Made by a program: the position numbers and the translations under genes
The notes under the pieces: generated by a model
Databases searched by the model: none
What the model was told of the DNA's origin: nothing
What the model saw: only the letters and a program-made list of their open reading frames with translations
In this document: positions 42,755 through 50,976 of the stretch, piece after piece
Layout: the number at the start of each line of letters is the position of its first letter
Position numbering within the stretch: position 1 is the stretch's first letter
NCBI GenBank assembly: GCA_900550645.1
Contig: URTA01000004.1
Location: forward strand, 1 to 64,000
Source: an uncultured Porphyromonadaceae bacterium
Lineage (GTDB): Bacteria; Bacteroidota; Bacteroidia; Bacteroidales; Muribaculaceae
Reading direction: 5' to 3'
Length of the DNA: 64,000 bases

Positions 42755-42768
42755 GTCGTGTGTCTGTC

Positions 42769-43173
42769 TTACTTGTCCTTGATTTCTTCCCATTGCACGT
42801 CTGTCACTTGCTTTTCGATTATGATGCTCTCTTCCCCGGTGTCGCTGGTGCGTATGGATGTGTCGCTGCTGTAGTCGCGGTATTCCGTGAACTCCACGTC
42901 TTCGGCATATTCACGCGGTATTATCGGTCCGTCGTGCTGCTCGTAACCGTAGTCGGCATGGTGCGACGACGTGCGGTAGCCGGCGCTGTATGAGGTGTCA
43001 TCATCCGCCGCGTTGTTGCTGCGCTGTTTCTTGTCGTGAGGAGGCATTCCCGTTGCCTTGCAAAACATATCCTCGACCTTGCGCTCTAAGGTGCGGTATA
43101 TCCATTTCCGTATCAGCGGACGCAGCAGCCATAGAGCCAATGGTATAAGTATCAGTATTATAAACACTGTCAT
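42769..43173 (-). CDS. DUF4834 family small membrane protein
   Basis: A 134-residue protein with one N-terminal membrane segment (VFIILILIPLALWLLRPLIR, 3-22) and a hydrophilic, acidic tail (IIIEKQVTDVQWEEIKDK at the end). This matches the Bacteroidetes DUF4834 family. Function unknown. It overlaps pssA by four bases and is part of the phospholipid gene cluster, hinting at a link to membrane biology. Confidence 0.85.
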   Translation of the reverse strand: MTVFIILILIPLALWLLRPLIRKWIYRTLERKVEDMFCKATGMPPHDKKQRSNNAADDDTSYSAGYRTSSHHADYGYEQHDGPIIPREYAEDVEFTEYRDYSSDTSIRTSDTGEESIIIEKQVTDVQWEEIKDK

Positions 43174-43892
43174 GGCTTGTTGTTGATTTGTTTGGTGCTA
43201 ATGTTGTTTGCTATCGAGAGCAGCAGGTATGCCACTATCACCCACATCAGTCCTCCCACGCCGAGGGTTGCTGTGAGGACAATGGCTGCTGCTATCATTA
43301 TCCAGCGGATGCGGTTGCCCTGCCAGCGCAGGTTCTTGAACTTGAGGGAGAACATGGGCAAAGGCAGTACCATAAGGAGGCTCGCTGCTATGATAATGAG
43401 CAGCGAGGGGATAAGTCCCAGCGAAGCTGCGTTGCCGCCGATGATTTCGGTCAGTCCTATCCAGAAAATGGCATTTGCAGGTATCGGCAGCCCAATGAAC
43501 GAGGAGGTCTGCCGCTCGTCCACATTGAAGCGTGCGAGGCGCAACGCGCCGCAGACAGCTATGAAAATTGCTGCTGGCGCGAGGGTAGCGGTCTCTGGCG
43601 CGGCCTTCATGCACTGGTAGGCTAACATGGCCGGCGCAACGCCGAAGCTCACCAGGTCGCACAGCGAGTCGAGTTCCTTCCCCATCGGGGAGTAAGCGTG
43701 CAGCAGGCGTGCTGCCAGCCCGTCACAGAAGTCGGCGACAGCGGCGATGCCTATACATATATAAGCCCAATGCCGACAACTGAGACCTGCGCAGCAGGTG
43801 TCCGGGGACATTGCGCAGATTATTGCGAGGCATCCGGCGATGAGGTTGATGCACGTTATCGTGTTGGGTATGTTGCGTACCAGTATGTTCAT
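43170..43892 (-). CDS. pssA: CDP-diacylglycerol-serine O-phosphatidyltransferase
   Basis: A 240-residue membrane enzyme that makes phosphatidylserine from CDP-diacylglycerol and serine. The CDP-alcohol phosphatidyltransferase signature DGxxARx8GxxxDxxxD is exact: Asp57-Gly58 in DFCDGLAAR, Gly71, Asp75 and Asp79. Several hydrophobic segments follow. It lies between psd (40 bp upstream) and the DUF4834 gene, forming the phosphatidylethanolamine pathway in one transcript. Confidence 0.96.
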   Translation of the reverse strand: MNILVRNIPNTITCINLIAGCLAIICAMSPDTCCAGLSCRHWAYICIGIAAVADFCDGLAARLLHAYSPMGKELDSLCDLVSFGVAPAMLAYQCMKAAPETATLAPAAIFIAVCGALRLARFNVDERQTSSFIGLPIPANAIFWIGLTEIIGGNAASLGLIPSLLIIIAASLLMVLPLPMFSLKFKNLRWQGNRIRWIMIAAAIVLTATLGVGGLMWVIVAYLLLSIANNISTKQINNKP

Positions 43893-43932
43893 AGTCGCAG
43901 ACGTTTGGTCGCGCCGCAGAGGGGCGCGGGTG

Positions 43933-44673
43933 TCACTGTGCAGCGGCGAAGCGGGCGAGGGGTGTCAGCCCGCCGCTCACCTTGTCGCCGATGTTTATGA
44001 GTATCTCGGCATCTGTTGGCAGGTAGATGTCTACCCGCGAGCCGAACTTGATGAAACCGAGGTGGTTGTCGATGCTTGCCTTGTTCCCCTTGCGGGCATA
44101 CGTCACTATGCGCCGGGCCATCGCGCCGGCAATCTGGCGGACGGTGATGCGCCGCCCCTTAGGGTCGCGTATGCCTACGGTGCTCCGTTCGTTGTCGGTG
44201 CTTGCCTTGGGCAGGTATGCCGAGAGGAAGCGCCCCCGGTGATGGCGGACATATTCGACATCGCCGTCGAGCGGGTACCAGTTGGCGTGCACGTTCAGCG
44301 GCGACATGAACACCGACACCATCACGGCTTCCCCTTTCAGGTACTCGCTCTCCTCAACTCGCTCTATGGCTACGACGCGGCCGTCAACGGAACTGATGAC
44401 CATGTCCTCGCGCCGCCCGCGGTATTTGCGCGTGGGGCAGCGGAAGAAGTTGAATATGAAGCCGTAAGTCACCACGGAGACGAGGGAGCATAGCGGCGGA
44501 AGCACCAGCGGCGGCAGGTATATCCACGCCGGGACGTTAACGGCAATGAGCATCAGCGCGAGCACGATTAGTATGTTCGTGCCCTCGCGGTGTATTTTGA
44601 CGCGCTGCCGCAGCCTGTCTCGCAGCTGTGCGCGGCGGCGGTGATGCTCTGTGCCTTGGATGTCTGCCTTCAC
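43933..44673 (-). CDS. psd: Phosphatidylserine decarboxylase
   Basis: A 246-residue decarboxylase of the short (Psd-A-like) type. N-terminal membrane segments (ILIVLALMLIAVNVPAWIYL, then SLVSVVTYGFIFNFF) precede the enzyme domain with VFMSPLNVHANWYP and LGFIKFGSRVDIYLP. The Ser in FGSR is the expected self-cleavage site that yields the pyruvoyl group. It converts phosphatidylserine from PssA to phosphatidylethanolamine. It follows gyrB by 21 bp and precedes pssA. Confidence 0.95.
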   Translation of the reverse strand: MKADIQGTEHHRRRAQLRDRLRQRVKIHREGTNILIVLALMLIAVNVPAWIYLPPLVLPPLCSLVSVVTYGFIFNFFRCPTRKYRGRREDMVISSVDGRVVAIERVEESEYLKGEAVMVSVFMSPLNVHANWYPLDGDVEYVRHHRGRFLSAYLPKASTDNERSTVGIRDPKGRRITVRQIAGAMARRIVTYARKGNKASIDNHLGFIKFGSRVDIYLPTDAEILINIGDKVSGGLTPLARFAAAQ

Positions 44674-44694
44674 GGTCGGGTGTGTCCGGGTTGC

Positions 44695-46668
44695 TTATGC
44701 GTCGATGTTGGCGTAGGTGGCATGCTCCTCGATGAACTGGCGGCGCGGCCCTACGTCCTCGCCCATGAGCATTGAGAAGATGCGGTCAGCCTCGACAGCG
44801 TCGGTCAGCGTGACTTTCTTGAGTATGCGGTTTTCCGGGTCCATGGTTGTTTCCCACAGCTGGTCTGCGCTCATCTCGCCGAGACCTTTGTATCGCTGCA
44901 GCGTCAGGCGGTTGCGGTCGCTGCCGCAATGCGTGTCGATGAACTTCTGCACCTGCTGGTCGTTCCATGCGTATTCCGTCACTTTCTTGCCCTTGGCGGA
45001 GCATTTGTATAGCGGCGGAGTGGCGAGGTATAGGTATCCGTTGTCTATAATCGGGCGTATGCGGCGGAAGAAGAATGTCATCAGCAGCGTGGCGATGTGC
45101 GCTCCGTCCACATCGGCATCGGTCATGATGATTACCTTGTGGTAGCGCAGCTTTGACACGTCGGCTTCCTTAGGGTCGTTAGCCGTTCCGATGGTCACTC
45201 CCAGTGCATTGAATATGTTGCAGATAGATTCAGACTCAAACACCTTGTGGTCCATGGCCTTCTCGACGTTGAGGATCTTGCCTCGCAGCGGCAGAATGGC
45301 CTGGTATTTCGGGTTGCGGCCGGTCTTTGCGCTGCCGCCTGCCGAGTCTCCCTCGACCAGGAACAGCTCGCACTCCGCAGCGTCGCGGCTCTTGCAGTCG
45401 GCCAGCTTGCCGGGAAGGCCTCCGCTGCTCAGCGGCGACTTGCGCTGCACCTTCATGCGTGCGTTGTATGCCGCGTGGCGTGCCTGTGCCGCTGTCACGA
45501 CCTTTTCAACTATAGCCTTGGCTTGTTTCGGGTTCTCTTCGAGGTAATTGCGCAGAGCCTCGCTCACGGCAGACTGCACTGCGCCTCCGACTTCGCTGTT
45601 GCCCAGCTTGGTCTTTGTCTGTCCCTCGAACTGCGGCTCAGCCACCTTGACAGAAACCACGGCGGTCAGGCCGTCGCGGAAGTCCTCCTTGGAAAGCTTT
45701 ATTTTCAGCTTGTCGAGCAGGTGGTTGTCTTCGGCATATTTGTTTAGAGTCAATGTCAGTCCGCGGCGGAAGCCCGCCAGGTGGGTGCCGCCTTCGATAG
45801 TGTTGATGTTGTTGACGAAAGTGAACACGTTCTCGTTGAACGAGGAGTTGTATGTCATCGCCACCTCCACGGGCACGCCGTTGCGTTCTGTGACGATGTG
45901 TATGACATCGTTTATGAGATGCTCCTTGCCGGCATCGATATAGCGGACAAACTCCTTCAGCCCCTCGTCGCTGTGGAAGCGGTCATGTCTGGGGACACCC
46001 TGCTCGTCTCGCTCGCGCATGTCGGTGAGCGTCAGCGTTATGCCGGCGTTCAGGTATGCCAGGTCGCGCAGACGGTTGGCGAGTATGTCATAGCTGTAGA
46101 CGGTCTGGGTGAAAATCGAGCCGTCCGGGTGGAAGATGATGGTCGTTCCGGTGCGGTCAGTGTCGCCGATCACTTTCAGCTCGCATGTGGGCTTGCCGAA
46201 AGCGTACTCCTGCATGTATATCTTGCCTTCGCGGTGTATCTCGGCACGCAGGTAGTCCGACAGCGCGTTTACGCAGCTTACGCCCACGCCGTGCAGGCCT
46301 CCGGCGACCTTGTACGCTCCCTTGTTGAACTTGCCACCGGCGTGCAGCACCGTCAGCACGACCTCAAGGGCGGGCTTGTGCATCTTCTCGTGCATGTCCA
46401 CCGGGATGCCGCGCCCGTTGTCCACAACCTTTATGGAATTGTCCTCGGTGATGGTCACGTCTATGTGGTTGGCGTATCCGGCCAGGGCCTCGTCGATGGA
46501 GTTGTCCACGACTTCATATACCAGATGGTGCAGACCGCGCTCCGAGATGTCGCCGATGTACATTGACGGCCGCTTGCGCACCGCCTCGAGACCCTCGAGC
46601 ACCTGTATGTTGTCGGCCTGGTAATGGCTGGACTGGCCGTTCAGTTCCTTATCTTCTTCTATTGCCAT
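44695..46668 (-). CDS. gyrB: DNA gyrase subunit B
   Basis: A 657-residue type II topoisomerase ATPase subunit. ATPase (GHKL) motifs: EVVDNSIDEALAG, DNGRGIPVD and GGLHGVGVS; TOPRIM motifs EGDSAGGSAK and DADVDGAHI; the C-terminal QRYKGLGEM. With GyrA it introduces negative supercoils. ParE is the main alternative, but length and motifs fit GyrB. ATG 46668 (MAIEEDKELNG) fits the family; a longer frame would run past the promoter. It is first in a run of six tightly spaced genes ending with the kinase at 40683. Confidence 0.96.
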   Translation of the reverse strand: MAIEEDKELNGQSSHYQADNIQVLEGLEAVRKRPSMYIGDISERGLHHLVYEVVDNSIDEALAGYANHIDVTITEDNSIKVVDNGRGIPVDMHEKMHKPALEVVLTVLHAGGKFNKGAYKVAGGLHGVGVSCVNALSDYLRAEIHREGKIYMQEYAFGKPTCELKVIGDTDRTGTTIIFHPDGSIFTQTVYSYDILANRLRDLAYLNAGITLTLTDMRERDEQGVPRHDRFHSDEGLKEFVRYIDAGKEHLINDVIHIVTERNGVPVEVAMTYNSSFNENVFTFVNNINTIEGGTHLAGFRRGLTLTLNKYAEDNHLLDKLKIKLSKEDFRDGLTAVVSVKVAEPQFEGQTKTKLGNSEVGGAVQSAVSEALRNYLEENPKQAKAIVEKVVTAAQARHAAYNARMKVQRKSPLSSGGLPGKLADCKSRDAAECELFLVEGDSAGGSAKTGRNPKYQAILPLRGKILNVEKAMDHKVFESESICNIFNALGVTIGTANDPKEADVSKLRYHKVIIMTDADVDGAHIATLLMTFFFRRIRPIIDNGYLYLATPPLYKCSAKGKKVTEYAWNDQQVQKFIDTHCGSDRNRLTLQRYKGLGEMSADQLWETTMDPENRILKKVTLTDAVEADRIFSMLMGEDVGPRRQFIEEHATYANIDA

Positions 46669-46697
46669 AATAGTAATGTTCAGTCTGTATTGTCTGA

Positions 46698-46729
46698 CAA
46701 AGTTACGAAAAAATCTGCTACCGTACAAA
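46698..46729 (-). promoter_or_regulatory. Promoter of gyrB
   Basis: On the minus strand TAACTTTG (46698-46705) and TTTG (46726-46729), spacer 20 bp. Predicted start near 46693, leader about 25 nt. Confidence 0.75.
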
Positions 46730-46777
46730 TGTACACGCGCCCGCACGAGGCAAAAATGCAGATAACGGCGGCAAAAG

Positions 46778-46808
46778 TTGTGTATGTCAGAAAATACTGC
46801 TAAATTTG
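46778..46808 (+). promoter_or_regulatory. Promoter of tRNA-Pro(TGG)
   Basis: TTG (46778-46780), 20-bp spacer, TAAATTTG (46801-46808). Confidence 0.7.
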
Positions 46809-46833
46809 CGCCGCCTATCTGAAAGTAGGGTAT

Positions 46834-46908
46834 CGGGGCGTAGCGCAGTCCGGTTAGCGCACCTGCTTTGGGAGCAGGGGGTCGAAGGTTCGAATCCTTT
46901 CACCCCGA
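46834..46908 (+). tRNA. tRNA-Pro, anticodon TGG
   Basis: Cloverleaf with anticodon stem CCTGC/GCAGG and loop TTTGGGA (anticodon TGG), and T-arm GAAGG/TTCGAAT/CCTTT. The acceptor 5' strand is CGGGGCG and the 3' strand is CACCCCG, which leaves a C.A mismatch at the sixth pair. CCA is not encoded. Confidence 0.93.
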
Positions 46909-46916
46909 CACACTGA

Positions 46917-46957
46917 AAAGCCGTTGACAATCACTTGCTTGTGATGTCAGCGGCTTT
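46917..46957 (+). terminator. Terminator after tRNA-Pro(TGG)
   Basis: AAAGCCG (46917-46923) pairs with CGGCTTT (46951-46957); the stem continues inward through TTGAC/GTCAG-like and ATCAC/GTGAT blocks to a TTGCTT loop. Confidence 0.7.
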
Positions 46958-46977
46958 CCTGTTTACGCGGCCAGAGA

Positions 46978-47010
46978 TAGCTATAATAGCCATGACAGCT
47001 ATTATGGCTA
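46978..47010. terminator. Hairpin downstream of nfnB
   Basis: TAGCTATAATAGC (46978-46990) faces GCTATTATGGCTA (46998-47010) with one mismatch. It lies 64 bp beyond the nfnB stop and may end that operon; there is no T-tract on the minus strand. Confidence 0.45.
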
Positions 47011-47073
47011 TTATTTTAGCGGCAGGGAGGGGCGATGTGTCGCGTACTCCCTGCCGTGTCTTTGCTGGTCGGA

Positions 47074-48459
47074 TTATTTCTGCTGCAGGTACTGGTCGAT
47101 GGCCTTTGCGGCGCGTCGCCCTGCGCCCATGGCGAGGATTACGGTGGCTGCTCCGGTCACTGCGTCGCCTCCGGCGAAGATGCCGGGACGGGAGGTCTGC
47201 CCTTCTTCATCGGCTACGATGCAGCCTTTGCGGTCTGTGTCGAGGCCTTTGGTGGTGGACTTGATGAGGGGGTTGGGGCTTGTGCCGAGAGCCATTATCA
47301 CCACGTCACATTCTATCTCAAACTCGCTGCCCTCCACGGGTACGGGGCTGCGGCGGCCAGAGGCGTCGGGTTCGCCGAGTTCCATGCGTATGCAGGAGAT
47401 TGAGCGCACAGTGCCCTTGTCGTCGCCGTTGATGCGCACGGGGTTGGTGAGCATGCGGAACTCGATGCCTTCCTCCTTGGCATGGTGCACTTCCTCGCGG
47501 CGTGCCGGCAGCTCGTCCTCGCTGCGGCGGTATACGATGAATGCTTCTGCGCCGAGGCGTTTGGCTGTGCGTACAGCGTCCATGGCCACGTTGCCTCCGC
47601 CCACTACCACTACGCGGTTGCCGGTATATATTGGGGTGTCGTAGCAGTCGTCGTATGCCTTCATAAGGTTGGCGCGTGTGAGGAACTCGTTGGCGGAGAA
47701 CACGCCGTTGAGGTTTTCGCCGTCAATGCCCATGAAGCGGGGCAGTCCCGCGCCCGAGCCGATGAATATCGCATCGTAGCCTTCATCGTCCATGAGCTGG
47801 TCAATGGTGACAGTGCGCCCGATTATCACGTCTGTCTCTATCTCCACGCCGAGGCGTTTAACGGCTTCAACCTCCTTGGCTACGATGCGGTCTTTGGGGA
47901 GGCGGAATTCGGGTATGCCGTATACGAGTACGCCGCCCACTTTGTGCAGAGCCTCGAATATCTTGACTTTGTAGCCGAGGCGGGCAAGGTCGGAGGCGCA
48001 AGCGAGGCCGGAAGGACCTGAACCTACGACGGCTACTTTCTTGCCGTTCCACTCGGGTAGTTCGGGAGCTTCCTCCTCGTTCTGTATCGCCCAGTCGCCG
48101 GTGAACCGCTCGAGCTTGCCGATAGCGACGGGTTCTCCCTTTATGCCGAGCACGCACGCGCCCTCGCATTGCGATTCCTGGGGACATACGCGGCCGCAGA
48201 CGCTGGGCAGTGAGCTGTCGCGAGAGATGACGCGGGCAGCCTGGCGGAAGTCGCCGTCAGCGACGTTTTTGATGAATGAGGGTATGTCGATATGCACCGG
48301 GCAGCGTGTCACGCAGTGGGGCTTGGGGCAAGTCAGGCAACGAGATGCCTCCAGGCGTGCCTCGTCGGCGTCGTAGCCGTAGCATACTTCTTCGAAATTG
48401 GTTGCGCGGACTTTCGGGTCTTGTTCGCGCACGGGGACGCGGGGTATCTTGTTAGCCAT
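47074..48459 (-). CDS. nfnB: NfnB-type subunit (glutamate synthase small-subunit-like flavoprotein)
   Basis: A 461-residue protein of the GltD/NfnB family. The N-terminal domain holds iron-sulphur ligands (CLTCPKPHCVTRCPVHIDIP and CGRVCPQESQCEGACVLG). The FAD dinucleotide motif is VAVVGSGPSGLACASDLARL and the NADP motif is VVVVGGGNVAMDAVRTAKRL. It overlaps the preceding NfnA-like gene by eight bases. Together they match NfnAB/SudAB, the ferredoxin-NADP transhydrogenase that can bifurcate electrons, rather than an assimilatory glutamate synthase, since no GltB gene is nearby. Annotation as 'NADPH-dependent glutamate synthase' is the common but less likely reading. Confidence 0.85.
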   Translation of the reverse strand: MANKIPRVPVREQDPKVRATNFEEVCYGYDADEARLEASRCLTCPKPHCVTRCPVHIDIPSFIKNVADGDFRQAARVISRDSSLPSVCGRVCPQESQCEGACVLGIKGEPVAIGKLERFTGDWAIQNEEEAPELPEWNGKKVAVVGSGPSGLACASDLARLGYKVKIFEALHKVGGVLVYGIPEFRLPKDRIVAKEVEAVKRLGVEIETDVIIGRTVTIDQLMDDEGYDAIFIGSGAGLPRFMGIDGENLNGVFSANEFLTRANLMKAYDDCYDTPIYTGNRVVVVGGGNVAMDAVRTAKRLGAEAFIVYRRSEDELPARREEVHHAKEEGIEFRMLTNPVRINGDDKGTVRSISCIRMELGEPDASGRRSPVPVEGSEFEIECDVVIMALGTSPNPLIKSTTKGLDTDRKGCIVADEEGQTSRPGIFAGGDAVTGAATVILAMGAGRRAAKAIDQYLQQK

Positions 48460-49306
48460 GGCAGTTGCATTTATGTTTTTCGGGGTCTGTCTTGGGTACG
48501 CCTTTGTACATGTTTTGGCGGCGCATAGCCTCGTCGAAGTCTATCTGGTGAGCGTCAAACTCGGGGCCTTCTACGCATGTGAAGCGGGTCTTGCCGCCGA
48601 CGGTAACGCGGCACGCGCCGCACATTCCGGTGCCGTCCACCATGAGGGCGTTGAGCGATGCCATGGTGGGTATGCCGTACTTCTTGGTGGTGAGCGACGC
48701 GAATTTCATCATGATCATCGGGCCGATGACGACGCAGCGGTCGAAGCGGCGGCCTTCGTTCTCGATGAGGTGTTCCATGAGAGCGGTCACCATGCCGTGG
48801 AAGCCTTCAGAGCCGTCGTCGGTGCAGAGGTGCACGTTTGCCACCTGACGCATTTCCTCGACGTATGTGAAGAGGCTCTTGGTTTTTGCTCCGATTATCA
48901 CATCGGCTTTCACGCCGTGCTGGGCGAGCCATTTGGCCTGGGGGTAGACGGGTGCAGTGCCCACGCCGCCAGCCACGAACAGGATGTTGAGGCGGCTGAG
49001 TTCCTCGTCGGAGAGTTCTGTCAGGTCGGAGGGGAGGCCGAGCGGGCCGGCGAAGTCGGCGAAGCTGTCTCCGGCGTTCATGTCGCATATTTTCTGCGAG
49101 GAGATGCCTATGGCCTGTGTGACGATGGTCACGGTGCCGGCTTCGCGGTCATAGTCGCAGATGGTCAGGGGGATGCGTTCTCCCAACTCGTCTGTGCGTA
49201 CTATCACGAACTGTCCGGGCATGGCCGAATGGGCTACCCTGGGGGCAAGCACCTTCATCTCGGTGATGCGGGGTGCAAGTTCACGCTTGCTTTGGATAGT
49301 GAACAT
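48452..49306 (-). CDS. nfnA: NfnA-type subunit (FAD/NAD-binding oxidoreductase with a [2Fe-2S] site)
   Basis: A 284-residue protein resembling the PyrK/sulfide dehydrogenase alpha subunit: FAD-binding barrel (about 1-100), NAD-binding domain with NILFVAGGVGTAPVYP, and a C-terminal [2Fe-2S] cysteine cluster near CGACRVTVGGKTRFTC and ending with CNC. ATG 49306 (MFTIQSKREL) is selected as the family start. It is followed by nfnB with an eight-base overlap. The pair probably moves electrons among NADH, ferredoxin and NADP in an anaerobe. Confidence 0.86.
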   Translation of the reverse strand: MFTIQSKRELAPRITEMKVLAPRVAHSAMPGQFVIVRTDELGERIPLTICDYDREAGTVTIVTQAIGISSQKICDMNAGDSFADFAGPLGLPSDLTELSDEELSRLNILFVAGGVGTAPVYPQAKWLAQHGVKADVIIGAKTKSLFTYVEEMRQVANVHLCTDDGSEGFHGMVTALMEHLIENEGRRFDRCVVIGPMIMMKFASLTTKKYGIPTMASLNALMVDGTGMCGACRVTVGGKTRFTCVEGPEFDAHQIDFDEAMRRQNMYKGVPKTDPEKHKCNCHG

Positions 49307-49382
49307 AGGTTTTAGGTTTTCTTTTGTGCGTCGGCGGCGGTCAGGCCGTGTCTGCGTTGTTCCGTGTGTTAACAATTGTCTG

Positions 49383-49414
49383 CAAAGTTAACACCCTTTG
49401 CCGTGATAACCAAA
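49383..49414 (-). promoter_or_regulatory. Promoter of nfnAB
   Basis: On the minus strand TAACTTTG (49383-49390) and TTTG (49411-49414), spacer 20 bp. Predicted start near 49378, leader about 70 nt. Confidence 0.72.
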
Positions 49415-49463
49415 TGTCGGCAGTGTTTTTCTGCTATTTGGTGTGTGCGCGGACGCGTAGGGC

Positions 49464-49494
49464 TTGGCAGGGACGTTTTTTTTCGCTAATTTTG
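49464..49494 (+). promoter_or_regulatory. Promoter of the tcdA-aroB operon
   Basis: TTG (49464-49466), 20-bp spacer, TAATTTTG (49487-49494). The predicted start is at about 49499-49501, on top of the ATG pair 49500/49503. Confidence 0.68.
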
Positions 49495-49499
49495 CCACT

Positions 49500-50285
49500 A
49501 TGATGAATGATGAGACAGCTGATGCTTCCACCCGGTGGGATGAGCGCACGCGCCGCCTTTTGGGCGACGACGCTGCCGATGCTCTCTCTCGGGCGCGTGT
49601 CCTGGTGGTGGGCGTGGGCGGTGTAGGCGGCTATGCCGTGGAGATGCTCGTGCGCAGCGGCGTGGGGCATGTCACTGCGGTCGATGCCGACGCGGTGGAC
49701 GTGACCAACCTTAACCGCCAGATAATAGCTACTTGCGACACTGTGGGCATGGCAAAGACCGAGGTCATGGCCCAGAGGGCGCGGAGCATCAACCCGGATG
49801 TTGATTTCGAGATGCGGCAGATGTCCGTAACCCCGGACAATGCTGCGGAGCTGCTGTCGCCGGGGTATGACTATGTGCTGGACTGCATAGACAATGTTGC
49901 CCCGAAAGTCGCGCTGCTGGCTTGCTGCCTGACGAACAGGATACGGGTAATCTCGTCGATGGGCGCGGGCGGTCGCACCGACCCTTCGCAGGTGGTATAC
50001 TGTGACTTGTGGGAGACTCGCGACGACGGTCTGGCAAGGGCGGTGCGCCAGCGGCTGAAGCGCATGGGGCTGCGACGCCCGCTGCCGGTGGTGGCAAGCA
50101 AGGAGCGTCCGCACACAGCGTCGCTCATCGAGGTGGACACGGCCTACAAGCGCACATCATACGGGACTGTCGCCCCGCTGCCGGCGACTTTCGGCATATT
50201 CATGGCGGCAAAGGTGACTAACGACCTCGCGGCGGTGGCCCGGCGCGGTGGCAACAATCAGGACGACTGTGGTAGAACTGCATGA
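49500..50285 (+). CDS. tcdA: tRNA threonylcarbamoyladenosine dehydratase
   Basis: A 261-residue E1-like (ThiF-fold) enzyme. Nucleotide-binding motif VLVVGVGGVGGYAVEMLVRS, then DADAVDVTNLNRQ, IDNVAPKVALLACC and the C-terminal VVASKERPHTASL. It is expected to cyclise t6A37 to ct6A in ANN-decoding tRNAs using ATP. Start at ATG 49500 (or 49503): the promoter places the mRNA start at the same spot, so translation may be leaderless. First gene of the operon; it overlaps lolD by 17 bp. Confidence 0.93.
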   Translation: MMNDETADASTRWDERTRRLLGDDAADALSRARVLVVGVGGVGGYAVEMLVRSGVGHVTAVDADAVDVTNLNRQIIATCDTVGMAKTEVMAQRARSINPDVDFEMRQMSVTPDNAAELLSPGYDYVLDCIDNVAPKVALLACCLTNRIRVISSMGAGGRTDPSQVVYCDLWETRDDGLARAVRQRLKRMGLRRPLPVVASKERPHTASLIEVDTAYKRTSYGTVAPLPATFGIFMAAKVTNDLAAVARRGGNNQDDCGRTA

Positions 50286-50976
50286 CATATACAAGAGTTA
50301 CGGCTCGCTGCGTGTGCTGGACGATATTAACCTGACCATACACGACGGAGAGATAATGGCGATAGTGGGCCCGAGCGGCGCAGGCAAAACCTCACTGGTG
50401 CAGGTGGCAGGCACGCTCGATGCCGCCGATTCAGGCACGGTGCTGTATGACGGCGTTGACCTGACGAGGCTGCGTGACCGCCGCCTGTCGGAGTTCCGCA
50501 ACGCCAACATCGGCTTCATATTCCAGTTTCACCAGCTGCTGCCCGAGTTCACGGCTCTCGAGAATGCTGCGTTGCCGGCGATGATAGGCGGCGCGTCGCG
50601 GCAGAAGGCGTTGGCGCGGGCCGGCGAGCTGTTCGAGATGCTCGGCATAGCAGACCGCGCTTCGCACAAGCCGGCGCAGCTGTCGGGAGGCGAGAGGCAG
50701 CGTGTGGCGATAGCCCGCTCGCTGGTCAACCGTCCCAAAATAGTGTTTGCCGACGAGCCTACGGGCAGCCTCGACAGCGCGAACCGCGACGAGATACTCG
50801 CCCTCATGGCAGAGTTGAACCGCTCGCTGGGGCAGACATTTGTCATCGTGACCCATGACCCGGCACTGGCGGCGATAGCGCAGCGTGTGGTGTCGATGCG
50901 TGACGGGCGGATTACATCGGTGGAGGAGACCAATAATGACATAGGCAATGAAGCGCATGAAGGTGATAATGAATAA
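50269..50976 (+). CDS. lolD: ABC transporter ATPase, LolD-like
   Basis: A 235-residue ABC ATPase: Walker A GPSGAGKTS, Q-loop IFQFHQLLPEFTALEN, signature LSGGERQRVAIARSL, Walker B IVFADEPTGSLDS, and H-loop VTHDP. The opening VELHDIYKSYGSLRVLDDI matches LolD of lipoprotein release systems. GTG 50269 is preferred to GTG 50248 because AGGA lies six bases upstream and it matches the family N-terminus. The LolCE-type permease is not adjacent, so the partner is unproven. Confidence 0.9.
   Translation: MVELHDIYKSYGSLRVLDDINLTIHDGEIMAIVGPSGAGKTSLVQVAGTLDAADSGTVLYDGVDLTRLRDRRLSEFRNANIGFIFQFHQLLPEFTALENAALPAMIGGASRQKALARAGELFEMLGIADRASHKPAQLSGGERQRVAIARSLVNRPKIVFADEPTGSLDSANRDEILALMAELNRSLGQTFVIVTHDPALAAIAQRVVSMRDGRITSVEETNNDIGNEAHEGDNE

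Noticed and set aside
46978..47010. CRISPR-like or tandem repeat of AGCTAT units
   Set aside because: It is one imperfect inverted repeat with no further units or spacers.
47074..49306. Calling the pair an assimilatory glutamate synthase
   Set aside because: There is no large subunit nearby, and the partner has the [2Fe-2S] PyrK/Sud-type layout, so NfnAB is the better fit.
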